From JBICIG01 sp043101605 (GTDB lineage: Bacteria; Planctomycetota; Phycisphaerae; Phycisphaerales; UBA1924): DNA of 64,000 nt. The translations under genes were made by a program, and so were the position numbers. The notes beneath the pieces were generated by a model that made no database searches, had not been told where the DNA came from, and saw only the letters and a program-made list of their open reading frames with translations. The stretch is from positions 18,343 through 82,342 of the forward strand of contig JBICIG010000093.1 in assembly GCA_043101605.1 (NCBI GenBank), read 5' to 3'. This document shows, piece by piece, positions 17,693 to 26,251 of this stretch. The stretch's first letter is position 1; each line of letters starts with the position of its first letter.

Positions 17693-19642
17693 ATGATCAC
17701 GCGCAAGACGAGGATGCGAGCGGCGGCCGTCGCGACGGCCGGGCTGGCCGCCATCGGTGGACCGGCACTCGCCCAGGAGGATGTCACGCCTTTCCTGGTC
17801 ATCGAGCGTTCGTCGCTGACCGACATGATCGTCAGCGAGAAGGACCGGGCGTTCGCCGATGCGATCGGGATGGTGCCCGCGCGGCTGCACGAACTCTCGC
17901 GCGAACTGCCCGACTTCCCGGGGGAAGCCCACGCCCTGATCGATCTTGGCTCGACGGTCCTGTCCAAGCCCGGGCGGATCGCGGTCACCTACAACAACCG
18001 CGATCAGTCGGGCGGGCTGTTCGGCTACGGCGTCTACCTGAGCGTCCACACGGGCGACCGGGCGACCGCCCGCGAGATGCACCAGACGATCTCGGCGATG
18101 CTCGGCGAGACGGAGATGGCCGAGCAGATCCGCCCGAGCAGCCGCTTCGAGGGGCTCGATTCGATCCAACTCCCGTTCGCGCAGCTCAACTACGGCGTCC
18201 ACGAGGGTGCCCGAGGCTGGTCGTACGATGTGATCTTCGGCTCCATCAGCGATGTCGAGGACGGCTTCGATGCCCTGCCCGCCCCGGCGTTCGAGGATTA
18301 TCGCCCGGTGCTCCGCGGCGCGATGGACTTCTCGGCGCTCAATCCGGCGAGCCAGATGGCCCAGGCGATGGCCGGCGATGAAGAGATGGTCGGCTACCTG
18401 ATCGAGCTGTTCAACTCGATGGGCCTCGTCGGCGAGAACGCGATCAAGCTCGATTTCCAGTTCGGGTACGGCGACGAGCAGGCGCTGGCGCACTTTGCGC
18501 TCCGCGGCGTCAAGCCGTTCGCGCATCGGCTCGGGCTCCCCGAGGGCGAGTTGACCCGCGCCGAACTGCGCGTCGTGCCGCGTGACGCGGTGCTCGCGGG
18601 CATCGCCAAGGCGGATCTTTCGCAGGTCGAGGACCTGCTCGACCTGCTCACCGAGCAGGGCGTGCCGGTCGCCGACGGGCTCGAGGAGTTCGAGGAGATG
18701 ACCGGCGTCGATCTCCGCCGCGACATCCTCCGCACGCTCGGAGGCACCGTCGCGTTCTACATGTCCGACTCAACCGGCGGCGGGGGGCTGATGTCCTCGG
18801 TCGCGATGATCACCTTCAAGGACCGCGCCCGCTTCCTCGAGGCGCACACCAAGCTCGTCAGCTTCGCCCACCAGATGATCGCGCAGGAAGCGCCCGAGGA
18901 GTTCGCCCGCTACTTCCGTATCGAGAGTTGGGAGCACGACGGGCTCAGCCTGATGTCGATCCGGTTCAAGGGGCTGCCCGTTCCGCTCGAGATCACCTAC
19001 GCCGCGACCGAGGACTGGCTGGTTGCGGGTCTGACGCCGCAGGCGGTCATCGGCGCGATCCACCAGGCCCATGGGCGGGGCGATGAGGGCATCGCTTCGC
19101 ACCCGGATGTCCGCGAGGCGGTCCGCGGGCGTGCGATCTCGTCCCTCTCGTTCATGGACACCGAGCGCCTCGCGAGCGATGGCTACGCGATCGTCTCGAT
19201 GCTCGGGTCGGCGGTGGCCAACGGCGTGCGGTCGCCCTGGTCCGATCGTGAGCCCGGGTTGCTCGTGCCTTCGTACCGCGAGCTGATGAGTGATGTCGCC
19301 GCGGGCGTGGAGTTCGGGTACTGGCAGGGCGAGGACTTCATCGTCGAGTCGCGTTCGGATGAGTCGCTGCTGGTGCAGGCGGCCGGGCTGGGCGGCGTGA
19401 TCAAGAAGTTCGCCGTGCCGCTGATGGCCGGCGTGGCGCTCCCCGCGCTCGGCGAAGCGCGGAACACCGCACGCGAGATCCAGATGGACCGTTTCGGCGG
19501 CCCGCGCAGCCTGCTCGATCTCCGCCCGGAACTGGCCGGTCGGATGCTCGGCTCGCTGATCCACATCGACCCGATCGAGCGGGCGATCCTGCTGACCGTC
19601 GCCGCGCCCGAGTTCCAGGCGCTCCAGCGTCGGTTCGACTGA
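17693..19642 (+). CDS. Secreted DUF3352-like protein
   Basis: The 649-residue protein starts at the ATG at 17693 behind GGAGG. It has a clear signal peptide ending in GGPALAQ. The mature protein contains repeated alpha-beta segments of the sort seen in DUF3352 and related planctomycete secreted proteins (PFLVIERSSLTDMI, YGVYLSVHTGDR, SSVAMITFKDRARFLEAH, YAATEDWLVAGLTPQAV). No enzyme motif or metal site was recognised, and there is no second membrane helix. It is probably periplasmic. A terminator follows immediately. The function is unknown; the family name is given from pattern recognition only. Confidence 0.6.
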   Translation: MITRKTRMRAAAVATAGLAAIGGPALAQEDVTPFLVIERSSLTDMIVSEKDRAFADAIGMVPARLHELSRELPDFPGEAHALIDLGSTVLSKPGRIAVTYNNRDQSGGLFGYGVYLSVHTGDRATAREMHQTISAMLGETEMAEQIRPSSRFEGLDSIQLPFAQLNYGVHEGARGWSYDVIFGSISDVEDGFDALPAPAFEDYRPVLRGAMDFSALNPASQMAQAMAGDEEMVGYLIELFNSMGLVGENAIKLDFQFGYGDEQALAHFALRGVKPFAHRLGLPEGELTRAELRVVPRDAVLAGIAKADLSQVEDLLDLLTEQGVPVADGLEEFEEMTGVDLRRDILRTLGGTVAFYMSDSTGGGGLMSSVAMITFKDRARFLEAHTKLVSFAHQMIAQEAPEEFARYFRIESWEHDGLSLMSIRFKGLPVPLEITYAATEDWLVAGLTPQAVIGAIHQAHGRGDEGIASHPDVREAVRGRAISSLSFMDTERLASDGYAIVSMLGSAVANGVRSPWSDREPGLLVPSYRELMSDVAAGVEFGYWQGEDFIVESRSDESLLVQAAGLGGVIKKFAVPLMAGVALPALGEARNTAREIQMDRFGGPRSLLDLRPELAGRMLGSLIHIDPIERAILLTVAAPEFQALQRRFD

Positions 19643-19669
19643 TCGTCGGCCTCCGGCCACCACACGCGC

Positions 19670-19707
19670 GAACGCCCGGGCCCTGGGGTCCGGGCGTTCC
19701 TCTTTCT
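19670..19707 (+). terminator. Rho-independent terminator between convergent genes
   Basis: A 10-bp perfect stem (GAACGCCCGG at 19670, CCGGGCGTTC at 19690) is followed by CTCTTTCT. It lies between the DUF3352-like gene and the end of gspE. The stem could also serve the opposite strand, but no matching T-tract is seen there. Confidence 0.8.
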
Positions 19708-19737
19708 GCGTTGTGTTCGGCGTGGTGCGCGGCCCGG

Positions 19738-21417
19738 TCAGGTCGCCAGCGCCCGCATGACCTCCTCGGGCGTGGTCAGGTGTTCGAGCACCTTGATGCG
19801 CCCGCCCTCGAGCATGCGGAAGAGGTCGCCCGACTCGGCTGCGTGGGCGGCGATCTCGCGCGCGTTCGCACGCTTCATGATCAGGTCGCGGGCCGCATCG
19901 CTCAAGCTGAGCAGTTCGAAGATGCCAAGGCGGCCTCGGTATCCGGACTGCCTGCAGGCCCGGCAGCCCGTGCCCTGGGCGATGGTCGCCTCCGGCGCGA
20001 TCCGCATCGATGCGGGCAGGTCGAGCGAGCTTGCGGGCACGAGTTCGCGGCATTCGGGGCAGACCCTGCGGACCAGCCGCTGGGCGAGAACGCCCTCGAC
20101 CGACGAGGACACCAGGAAGGGCTCAACGCCCATGTCCAGCAGGCGCGTGGTGGCGCCGGGGGCGTCGTTGGTGTGAAGCGTCGAGAAGACCAGGTGCCCG
20201 GTCAGCGATGCCTGCACCGCGGTCTCGGCGGTTTCCTTGTCGCGGATCTCGCCGATCATCACGACATCGGGGTCGTGACGCAGCACCGAGCGCAGCCCCG
20301 CGGCGAACGAGAGCCCGACTTGCGAGTTGACCTGGATCTGGTTGACGCCGTCGACATGGTATTCGACGGGATCCTCGACCGTGATGACCTTGACCGCCTC
20401 GGTGACGATGCGGTTGAGGCTCGCGTAGAGCGTGGTGGACTTGCCCGAGCCGGTCGGCCCGGTGACCAGCACGATGCCGTGCGGCCGCGAGATCAGCGTG
20501 TCCCAACGCTCGAGCACGACCGGGGGCATGCCCAGGTCATCGAGCCCGAGCAGGACGGCGGTCTTGTTCAGCACACGCAGCACGACGCCCTCGCCGAAGA
20601 GCATCGGGATGACGCTCACGCGGAGGTCGAACTCCTGCACGCGCCCCTCGATCCGTCGCCGGAGGGTGATGCGACCGTCCTGCGGCTTGCGCTTCTCGGC
20701 GATGTTCAGGTTCGCCATGATCTTCAGGCGGCTGACGATCGCCGCGGAGAAGCGATTGATGCTCGAGGGCACATTGGCCCGTTGGAGCACGCCGTCGATG
20801 CGGTAGCGCACATCGAGGTGGTCCTCGTAGGGTTCGATGTGGATGTCGGTGGCCCGTTCGGCGACCGCCTCGAACAGCAGGTCGTTGACCAGGCGGATGA
20901 CCGAGGCTTCCTCGGCCTGATCGATCTCCGAGGCCCCCTCGCCCGCGCGGATCCCGTCGTCGTCGAGCCCCGCGGCCATCTCGTCGAGCGTGTCGCCGCC
21001 CACGCCGTAGTTCGAGCGGATGAACGACCGGATCTCCTGCTCGTCGGCGAGCACCAGTTCGATCGAGCACCCGGTCAGGAGCCGCAACTCGTCGAGCACG
21101 CTGAGTTCGTAAGGATCGCTGGTGGCGATGGTCAGGGTGCCGTTCTCGCGGGCGATCGGCACGCAGGCCTGCTTGTAGACCAGCTTGGCGGGCAGCAGGT
21201 CGAGCACCTCGCGCTCGACGGCCTGCCCGGCGAGGTCGACGATCGGCATGTGGAGCTGCTCGCCGACCGCCTCGAGCACCTGCTCGCGCGTGACGATGTT
21301 CAGCCGGATGAGGACGCGGTCCAGGCGCTCGCCCGTCTCACGCTGTTCGGCCAGCGCCCGCTCGAGCTGCTCCGGGGAGATCAGCCCGCGTTCGACGAGA
21401 AGGGTTCCCACGCCCAT
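19738..21417 (-). CDS. gspE: Type II secretion/type IV pilus assembly ATPase
   Basis: This 559-residue hexameric ATPase powers pseudopilus assembly from the cytosolic side. The N-terminal MshEN/T2SSE-N region (LLVERGLISPEQLERALAEQ) is followed by the catalytic core: Walker A GPTGSGKST, Asp box ITVEDPVEY, Walker B VVMIGEIRDKET, His box TGHLVFSTLHTND. A C-terminal zinc site, CPEC...CRAC, is the mark of GspE/PilB rather than PilT. It is transcribed leftward away from gspF and the other gsp genes 2 kb to the right, behind the pterin-synthase-like gene. PilB is an equally good name. Confidence 0.95.
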   Translation of the reverse strand: MGVGTLLVERGLISPEQLERALAEQRETGERLDRVLIRLNIVTREQVLEAVGEQLHMPIVDLAGQAVEREVLDLLPAKLVYKQACVPIARENGTLTIATSDPYELSVLDELRLLTGCSIELVLADEQEIRSFIRSNYGVGGDTLDEMAAGLDDDGIRAGEGASEIDQAEEASVIRLVNDLLFEAVAERATDIHIEPYEDHLDVRYRIDGVLQRANVPSSINRFSAAIVSRLKIMANLNIAEKRKPQDGRITLRRRIEGRVQEFDLRVSVIPMLFGEGVVLRVLNKTAVLLGLDDLGMPPVVLERWDTLISRPHGIVLVTGPTGSGKSTTLYASLNRIVTEAVKVITVEDPVEYHVDGVNQIQVNSQVGLSFAAGLRSVLRHDPDVVMIGEIRDKETAETAVQASLTGHLVFSTLHTNDAPGATTRLLDMGVEPFLVSSSVEGVLAQRLVRRVCPECRELVPASSLDLPASMRIAPEATIAQGTGCRACRQSGYRGRLGIFELLSLSDAARDLIMKRANAREIAAHAAESGDLFRMLEGGRIKVLEHLTTPEEVMRALAT

Positions 21418-21529
21418 TGCCCGATTGTACCGGTCGGCGGGGCGGGGGCGGCAACGAGCGCCGATTCATCTCGCCGGGCGTCCACACGCCATGCACCGGA
21501 AGCGCGTGCACCGGGTTGGTCAGGCAGAT

Positions 21530-22324
21530 TCAGTCGGCCGGATAGGTCGCGCAGGTCCGATCAGTCTCCCAGACCGTCACAGTGCGGAGTCTGGGCGAGC
21601 CGGGAAGTTCACCGACCGGGCCCGCGAGCCACTCGAAGCAGACCCGGGCGATATTCTCGACCGACGGGATCAGCCCGCCTTCGTCCCGGAACTCCGCGAC
21701 ATCGGAGTTCAGGTGCGTGTGGTCGAGGCGGTCGAGCACGGCGGCCTTGGTGATCCGGGCAATCCGCTCCCAGGTCACGGGCGTTGAGCCCGTCTCGTCG
21801 AGATCCACCTCGACACACGGTTCGATGACATAGTTGTGCCCGTGCCCGCTCGGGTTGTTGCACTTGCCGAACAGCTCACGGTTCGCCTCGTCCGACAGCC
21901 GCCGGTTGTGCAGCCGGTGCGAGGCGGCGAACTCGAAACGCTCGCGGAAGAGCACGGTCTGGGGGTGATCGGCGGACATCTCGAGCGAATGGTACGGGCT
22001 CACCCGCCAGCGCACGCTCTCGAGCGCCGCCGGCAGCGCCGCCCGAAGCGGCTCGAGCATCGAACGGAGTGTGCCGGCGGGGGGCTCGGAAAACCGCTCG
22101 CCGATCCGGGGCACAGCGATTCCCAGCGTCGCGCGATCGATCTCCTGGATGTCGGCGACATACGCGCTCCGCTCGTCGGGCTCCCCCGTGCAGGTGACAT
22201 CGAGCTCGAACACGGCCGCCAGCCCGGTCAGCGGGGGGCTGCTGCCGATCGTCCGCGCGGGCCCGGCAGCCGGGGATCCCGACGGATCGATGCTGAATCG
22301 CACGGTTCGGCGGAGCCTGACCAT
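21530..22324 (-). CDS. 6-pyruvoyl-tetrahydropterin synthase/QueD-like protein with degenerate N-terminal repeat
   Basis: The 264-residue protein is twice the length of QueD. The C-terminal half has a full PTPS/6-carboxytetrahydropterin synthase site: zinc histidines in AASHRLHN and GHGHNY, and the catalytic Cys of GKCNNPSGHGHNY, then LDHTHLN and PSVENIAR. The N-terminal half (VRFSIDPSG, FELDVTCTGEPDER, VADIQEIDRATLG, and the late PRIGERFSEPPAGTL) resembles the same T-fold but lacks the metal ligands, so it looks like a decayed second copy. It would act in queuosine or folate-like pterin chemistry. Start at 22324 is preferred because a longer frame to 22369 overlaps the divergent gene. Confidence 0.8.
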   Translation of the reverse strand: MVRLRRTVRFSIDPSGSPAAGPARTIGSSPPLTGLAAVFELDVTCTGEPDERSAYVADIQEIDRATLGIAVPRIGERFSEPPAGTLRSMLEPLRAALPAALESVRWRVSPYHSLEMSADHPQTVLFRERFEFAASHRLHNRRLSDEANRELFGKCNNPSGHGHNYVIEPCVEVDLDETGSTPVTWERIARITKAAVLDRLDHTHLNSDVAEFRDEGGLIPSVENIARVCFEWLAGPVGELPGSPRLRTVTVWETDRTCATYPAD

Positions 22325-22362
22325 CGCCCGCACTGTAGGATGAATCTGACGGAGGTTGATCC

Positions 22363-22770
22363 ATGACACGCAGGAACTCAGCGTCCCTCGTCGGCGCGGC
22401 CGGAATCGGGTTGCTCGGGGTGATGGGAGGGTGTGACGGCAAGTCCGACCCCGCTCAGGCGGTCACCGGCTCGGTCCAGGCGGGCAAGGAGAGCGCGATC
22501 GGGCTCGAACTCAAGTCCGCCGCCGATCTCATCACCACCCATGTCGTCACGACGGGGCAGTGGCCGACGGTCGATGAGTACAACCAGATGATGACCGACG
22601 CAGGCACTCCCCCGACCTCCTTCCTCGATCCGTGGAAGAATCCGTATGTCTACCAGCCCCCCGCCCGGCGAGGCGAGAAGCCCCGGCTCTTCTCCATGGG
22701 GCGCGACGGAATGCCGAACACATCCGACGATGTCCCGTTCACGAACTGGCAGCCGAACCTGGGCGGCTGA
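22363..22770 (+). CDS. Lipoprotein with GspG-like C-terminal domain
   Basis: This 135-residue protein has a lipoprotein signal with lipobox VMGGC near residue 24 and no prepilin leader. The mature part reads like the globular domain of the major pseudopilin GspG: a helix (ESAIGLELKSAADLITTHVVTTGQWPT), then DPWKNPYVYQPP, FSMGRDGMPNTSDDV and a closing tryptophan. The D-P-W-x-N-P-Y and D-G...T-x-D-D pattern corresponds to the calcium-binding loop of GspG. A pseudopilin domain tethered by lipid rather than by the N-terminal helix is unusual. It sits beside the gsp genes and may interact with that machine. TAGGAT lies 21 bases before its ATG. Confidence 0.65.
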   Translation: MTRRNSASLVGAAGIGLLGVMGGCDGKSDPAQAVTGSVQAGKESAIGLELKSAADLITTHVVTTGQWPTVDEYNQMMTDAGTPPTSFLDPWKNPYVYQPPARRGEKPRLFSMGRDGMPNTSDDVPFTNWQPNLGG

Positions 22771-22815
22771 CGCCCGGCACCGATCATCCGGCCGATCCAT
22801 CGAGGGAGCACCATC

Positions 22816-23466
22816 ATGCGTCGCACGCAGGCAAGTCAGGGATTGATCATCGCGTCGGCGATCGCCGCGGGCGCGCTCGCGTTCGCCCAGCCCGAGTCCG
22901 CCCCCGCCGCGCCCCAGCCGGCGTCGGAGATCCCGGGGTTGCCCGAAGACAAGGCGTTCGTGCTCTGGCCCACCATGAACCTGATCGACGGCACGCCTCA
23001 GCGCCTCGATGCCTACCGGGGCAAGGTCGTGCTGATGGTGAACACCGCCAGCAAGTGCGGGCTGACGCCGCAGTACGAGGCGCTCGAGAAGCTCTACCGC
23101 GAGCACAAGGACCGCGGGCTGGTCATCCTGGCCTTCCCGGCCAACAACTTCGCGGGCCAGGAGCCCGGCACCAACAAGGAGATCGCCGAGTTCTGCACGC
23201 AGAACTACGGCGTCACCTTCCCGGTCTTCGAGAAGATCTCCGTCAAGGGCGATGATTGCCACCTGCTCTACCGCCAACTCGCCGGCCAGCCCGAGCCGAT
23301 CGGCGGCGAGCCCAAGTGGAACTTCACCAAGTTCCTCGTCGATCGCTCCGGGCGCGTCGTCGCCCGCTTCGAGCCGCGCATCACGCCCGACGACCCGCGC
23401 GTCATCGAGAAGATCAAGGAACTCCTCGAAGCCGGCGGCTCGGTGCAGGAAGCCGGGGCCGAGTGA
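22816..23466 (+). CDS. Secreted glutathione peroxidase-family thiol peroxidase
   Basis: The 216-residue protein has a signal peptide (ending near ALAFAQ) followed by a GPx domain. The catalytic set is complete: Cys in NTASKCGLTPQY, Gln in FPANNFAGQEPG, and Trp-Asn in WNFTKFLVD. A cysteine occupies the position used by selenocysteine in some homologues. A resolving Cys (EFCTQNYGVTFPVF) is present, as in thioredoxin-dependent forms. It would reduce peroxides in the periplasm. It follows the lipoprotein gene and precedes gspF by 37 bases, so it may be cotranscribed with the secretion genes without being part of the machine. Confidence 0.9.
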   Translation: MRRTQASQGLIIASAIAAGALAFAQPESAPAAPQPASEIPGLPEDKAFVLWPTMNLIDGTPQRLDAYRGKVVLMVNTASKCGLTPQYEALEKLYREHKDRGLVILAFPANNFAGQEPGTNKEIAEFCTQNYGVTFPVFEKISVKGDDCHLLYRQLAGQPEPIGGEPKWNFTKFLVDRSGRVVARFEPRITPDDPRVIEKIKELLEAGGSVQEAGAE

Positions 23467-23503
23467 TCCGCGGCCCACGGACGGGCTCACGCCGGGGTGA
23501 TCG

Positions 23504-24694
23504 ATGGCGACCTATCACTACACCGCGTTCAATACGGCCGGCGAGCGGATCGTCGGCAGCCTCGCCGGCGCGAGCGAACAGGCCGTTCAGGCTGAACTCG
23601 AATCCCGAGCTCTCACCCCGGTTCAGATCAAGCCCCAGGTTTCGCGCCGCGGGCTGTTCAGCGGGATCGGCAAGCGGGCCCTCGGCACCGCGTACCTCCA
23701 GGTCGCCGACCTGCTCCACGCCGGTGTCCCGCTGCTGCGATCGCTCCGGCTGATCTCCCGCCGCAAGAGCCAGCCCAAGCTCGCCGAAGTCTTCGCCGGG
23801 CTCGCCGAGAAGGTCGAAGACGGCGGCGAGCTCGCCGACGCGATGACCCAGCGTCCCGACATCTTCGACCGCATCCACATCGCGATGATCCGCGCGGGCG
23901 AGAAGGGGGGCTTTCTCGAGCAGGTGCTCGAACGCCTCGGGAAGTTCGTCGTCGCCCAGGCCGACATGCGGGGCAAGGTGCTCGGCAATCTCATCTACCC
24001 GGCCGTGCTCGTCTTCTTCGGGCTCGCCGTGCTCGGCGCGATCTTCGCGTTCTTCGTCCCGATGTTCCAGCCGCTCTACGAACGCATCGAGGGCGGGCTG
24101 CCCGGTATCACCGTCTTCGTCTTCGGGATCAGCGAACTGGTGGGGACCTACGGCCCGCTCACGCTGATCGTCGTGGCGCTTCTGATCGCGGGCGTCTGGA
24201 GACTGAGCCGCTCGCCGATCAACCGCCGGCGCCTCACGGTGCTCCGCACGCGATTGCCGGTGTTCGGGCCGTTGACCCGGGCCCTCGCCGCCGCCCGGTT
24301 CTGCCGGATGCTCGGCACGCTGCTCGCCAACGGCGTCCCGATGATCGCATCCATGCAGATCGCCCGCGACGCGGCGGGAAACATCCTGCTCGAGGAAGCG
24401 ATCGAGGAAGCGACCGAGGCGGTCCGCGGGGGCGAGTCGCTCGCCCCGCCCCTGGCCAAGGCCGACCTCTTCGGCGACGATGTGATCGAGATGATCTCGG
24501 TGGGAGAGGCGGCCAACAACCTCGACGAGGTGCTGGTGACCATCGCCGAGACCATCGAGGCCCGGGTCGATCGGTTGCTCAACGCCGTGGTCCGGCTCGT
24601 CGAGCCCCTGCTCCTGATGTCCATCGCGTCGGTCGTGGTGACCGTCGCAATCGCCCTGATCCTGCCCATGACCAAGCTCAGCACCGGCATGTGA
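23504..24694 (+). CDS. gspF: Type II secretion inner-membrane platform protein
   Basis: This 396-residue polytopic platform protein connects the ATPase to pseudopilin insertion. It has two repeated T2SSF cytosolic domains (VADLLHAGVPLLRSLRLIS and FCRMLGTLLANGVPMIASMQIA), each followed by membrane helices: AVLVFFGLAVLGAIFAFFV, LTLIVVALLIAGVW and a final LLLMSIASVVVTVAIALIL. The start MATYHYTAFNTAGERIVG is the usual GspF/PilC N-terminus. It begins the rightward gsp gene set. Confidence 0.95.
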   Translation: MATYHYTAFNTAGERIVGSLAGASEQAVQAELESRALTPVQIKPQVSRRGLFSGIGKRALGTAYLQVADLLHAGVPLLRSLRLISRRKSQPKLAEVFAGLAEKVEDGGELADAMTQRPDIFDRIHIAMIRAGEKGGFLEQVLERLGKFVVAQADMRGKVLGNLIYPAVLVFFGLAVLGAIFAFFVPMFQPLYERIEGGLPGITVFVFGISELVGTYGPLTLIVVALLIAGVWRLSRSPINRRRLTVLRTRLPVFGPLTRALAAARFCRMLGTLLANGVPMIASMQIARDAAGNILLEEAIEEATEAVRGGESLAPPLAKADLFGDDVIEMISVGEAANNLDEVLVTIAETIEARVDRLLNAVVRLVEPLLLMSIASVVVTVAIALILPMTKLSTGM

Positions 24695-24722
24695 GGCGTG
24701 TAACGCCCGATATCCCGGGGGC

Positions 24723-24751
24723 TTGAGGCGCCCGCCCGGTGGTGGTAGCGT
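24723..24751 (+). promoter_or_regulatory. Candidate promoter ahead of gspG
   Basis: TTGAGG (24723-24728) and TAGCGT (24746-24751) are exactly 17 bases apart in the 189-base gap between gspF and gspG, about 130 bases before the gspG start. It would allow pseudopilin genes to be expressed separately from gspF. Confidence 0.4.
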
Positions 24752-24883
24752 GGTGTGTCGAAAGGCCGCCGTCTTCGTGCGGCGTATGTTCGGATGTCGC
24801 GGCGATCGCCCCGGCTCCCGGTACAACGGATGGAACCGAGCGGCGGGGTGCGCCCGCCGCGCCTGAACAGGAAGTCACCGACC

Positions 24884-25393
24884 ATGCGTCATCTCTCGCG
24901 ATCCGCCCGCGCGGGCTTCACGCTCATCGAAGTGCTCATCGTCATCGCGATCATCCTCGTGCTCTCGGGACTGATCGGTGTCGCGGTCTTCCAGCGCCGC
25001 GACGAGGCCAAGGTCAGCCTCACGCAGACCGACATGAACACCCTCAAGTCCGCCATCATGCAGTTCTACGAGGACTTCGACCGCGTCCCGACCGAGGAGG
25101 AGGGGCTCACCGTCCTCTGGGACCAGAGCCAGCTCGACGATCCCGAGCTCGAAGACAAGTGGAGCGGCTACCTCAACAACAAGATCCCCCAGGACCGCTG
25201 GGGGCATGAGTGGGTCTACGAGGAGGTCAACCGCACCAGTTGCCGCATCCGCTCGGTCGGGCCCGACGGCGAAGAGGAAACCGACGACGACATCGAACTC
25301 GAGGTCACGACGGGCGCCTTCAACGCCGCCGACGACGAGAACGGCGACTTCATGGACGGCGGGGACGATCCCTTCGGCGAGGGCGGCGGCTGA
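24884..25393 (+). CDS. gspG: Type II secretion major pseudopilin
   Basis: This 169-residue prepilin has the leader MRHLSRSARAG, cleavage expected after Gly11, mature FTLIEVLIVIAII with Glu at +5. The globular part has the GspG arrangement: an alpha helix (MNTLKSAIMQFYEDFDRVPTEEEG), a linker, and a C-terminal D-R-W-G-H-E-W-V-Y then VGPDGEEETDDDI, matching the calcium-binding loop of GspG. A short acidic tail ending DDPFGEGGG extends past the usual end. The ATG at 24884 is chosen because the leader begins there; upstream in-frame codons do not fit. Confidence 0.93.
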   Translation: MRHLSRSARAGFTLIEVLIVIAIILVLSGLIGVAVFQRRDEAKVSLTQTDMNTLKSAIMQFYEDFDRVPTEEEGLTVLWDQSQLDDPELEDKWSGYLNNKIPQDRWGHEWVYEEVNRTSCRIRSVGPDGEEETDDDIELEVTTGAFNAADDENGDFMDGGDDPFGEGGG

Positions 25394-25429
25394 TCGGCCG
25401 TTCGCCCCGCGTCCGACCGGGGCCAAGCC

Positions 25430-26251
25430 ATGAACCCCATCCGCCAACGCGGGTTCACCCTGATCGAGCTCCTCATCGCGATCGCGCTCATCCTCGCGAT
25501 CGCGGTGACGGCGCTCCCGCTTCTGTCGCGCCGGCTCGCGCCCGCACGCCTCGAAGCCGCCCAGGACGCTGTCCGCACCGTCATCGACTCGGCCCGCACC
25601 GACGCCATGCGATCTTCGTCGCCGATCCGTCTCGTCGCGGTCATCGACGCCCGGCGCACCCGGCTCGTCGGGCTCCCGCTCGACGCCGATCTGGAGGACT
25701 TCGCGATCTCGCTCGAAGGCACCGACACGCTGACCGCCGACGAGCAGCGGGCGCGTGCCCTCGCGCCCCGGTCCGTGCCCACCCGTGAGTACGCCGCGCT
25801 TCCCGAGGGCTTCCGCCTTGCGGCCGAGTCTGCCGAGGAGGGGCTCGACGCGTACGACCTGTCCGGGGACTTCGGCATCGACTCGCCGTTCGCCGAGGAA
25901 GATCCGCCGCCCTCCGAGCGGGCCCTCCGCAGTGCCGCCGATCCACGCCCCGAGGTGCTGACCCTCGCGGTACTCGTCCCCGATGGTTCGGTCATGTCCC
26001 GCGACGACCTTGTGCTGATCTCTGATCGCGGCGAGCGCCGCCGGTTCACGATCGAACCATGGACCGGGCGAGTGACTTTCGACTCCGTGCGCACGCCAGG
26101 CGATCCCGGCGCCAACGACCCAGAAGCCGCGTACGAGGACTCGGACCCATTCGCCGATCCATTCGCCGAGGACGCGGCCGGATTCGACGATGAGGCCAAA
26201 CCCGCCGGTTGGGACGACACGCTCCCGGGCGACGATGGGGGTCGCCCATGA
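25430..26251 (+). CDS. gspH: GspH-like minor pseudopilin with acidic extension
   Basis: This 273-residue protein has the prepilin leader MNPIRQRG|FTLIELLIAIALIL with Glu at +5. The helix is followed by a GspH-type domain (AARLEAAQDAVRTVIDSARTDAMRSSSPIR, and later LVLISDRGERRRFTIEPWTGRV). It is longer than usual GspH (about 150-200 residues) because of an inserted region and a strongly acidic tail with DPFADPFAEDAAGFDDE. Assignment as H rather than I or J rests on its place right after gspG and on the minor-pseudopilin pattern. Its stop overlaps the gspI start in ATGA. Confidence 0.75.
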   Translation: MNPIRQRGFTLIELLIAIALILAIAVTALPLLSRRLAPARLEAAQDAVRTVIDSARTDAMRSSSPIRLVAVIDARRTRLVGLPLDADLEDFAISLEGTDTLTADEQRARALAPRSVPTREYAALPEGFRLAAESAEEGLDAYDLSGDFGIDSPFAEEDPPPSERALRSAADPRPEVLTLAVLVPDGSVMSRDDLVLISDRGERRRFTIEPWTGRVTFDSVRTPGDPGANDPEAAYEDSDPFADPFAEDAAGFDDEAKPAGWDDTLPGDDGGRP

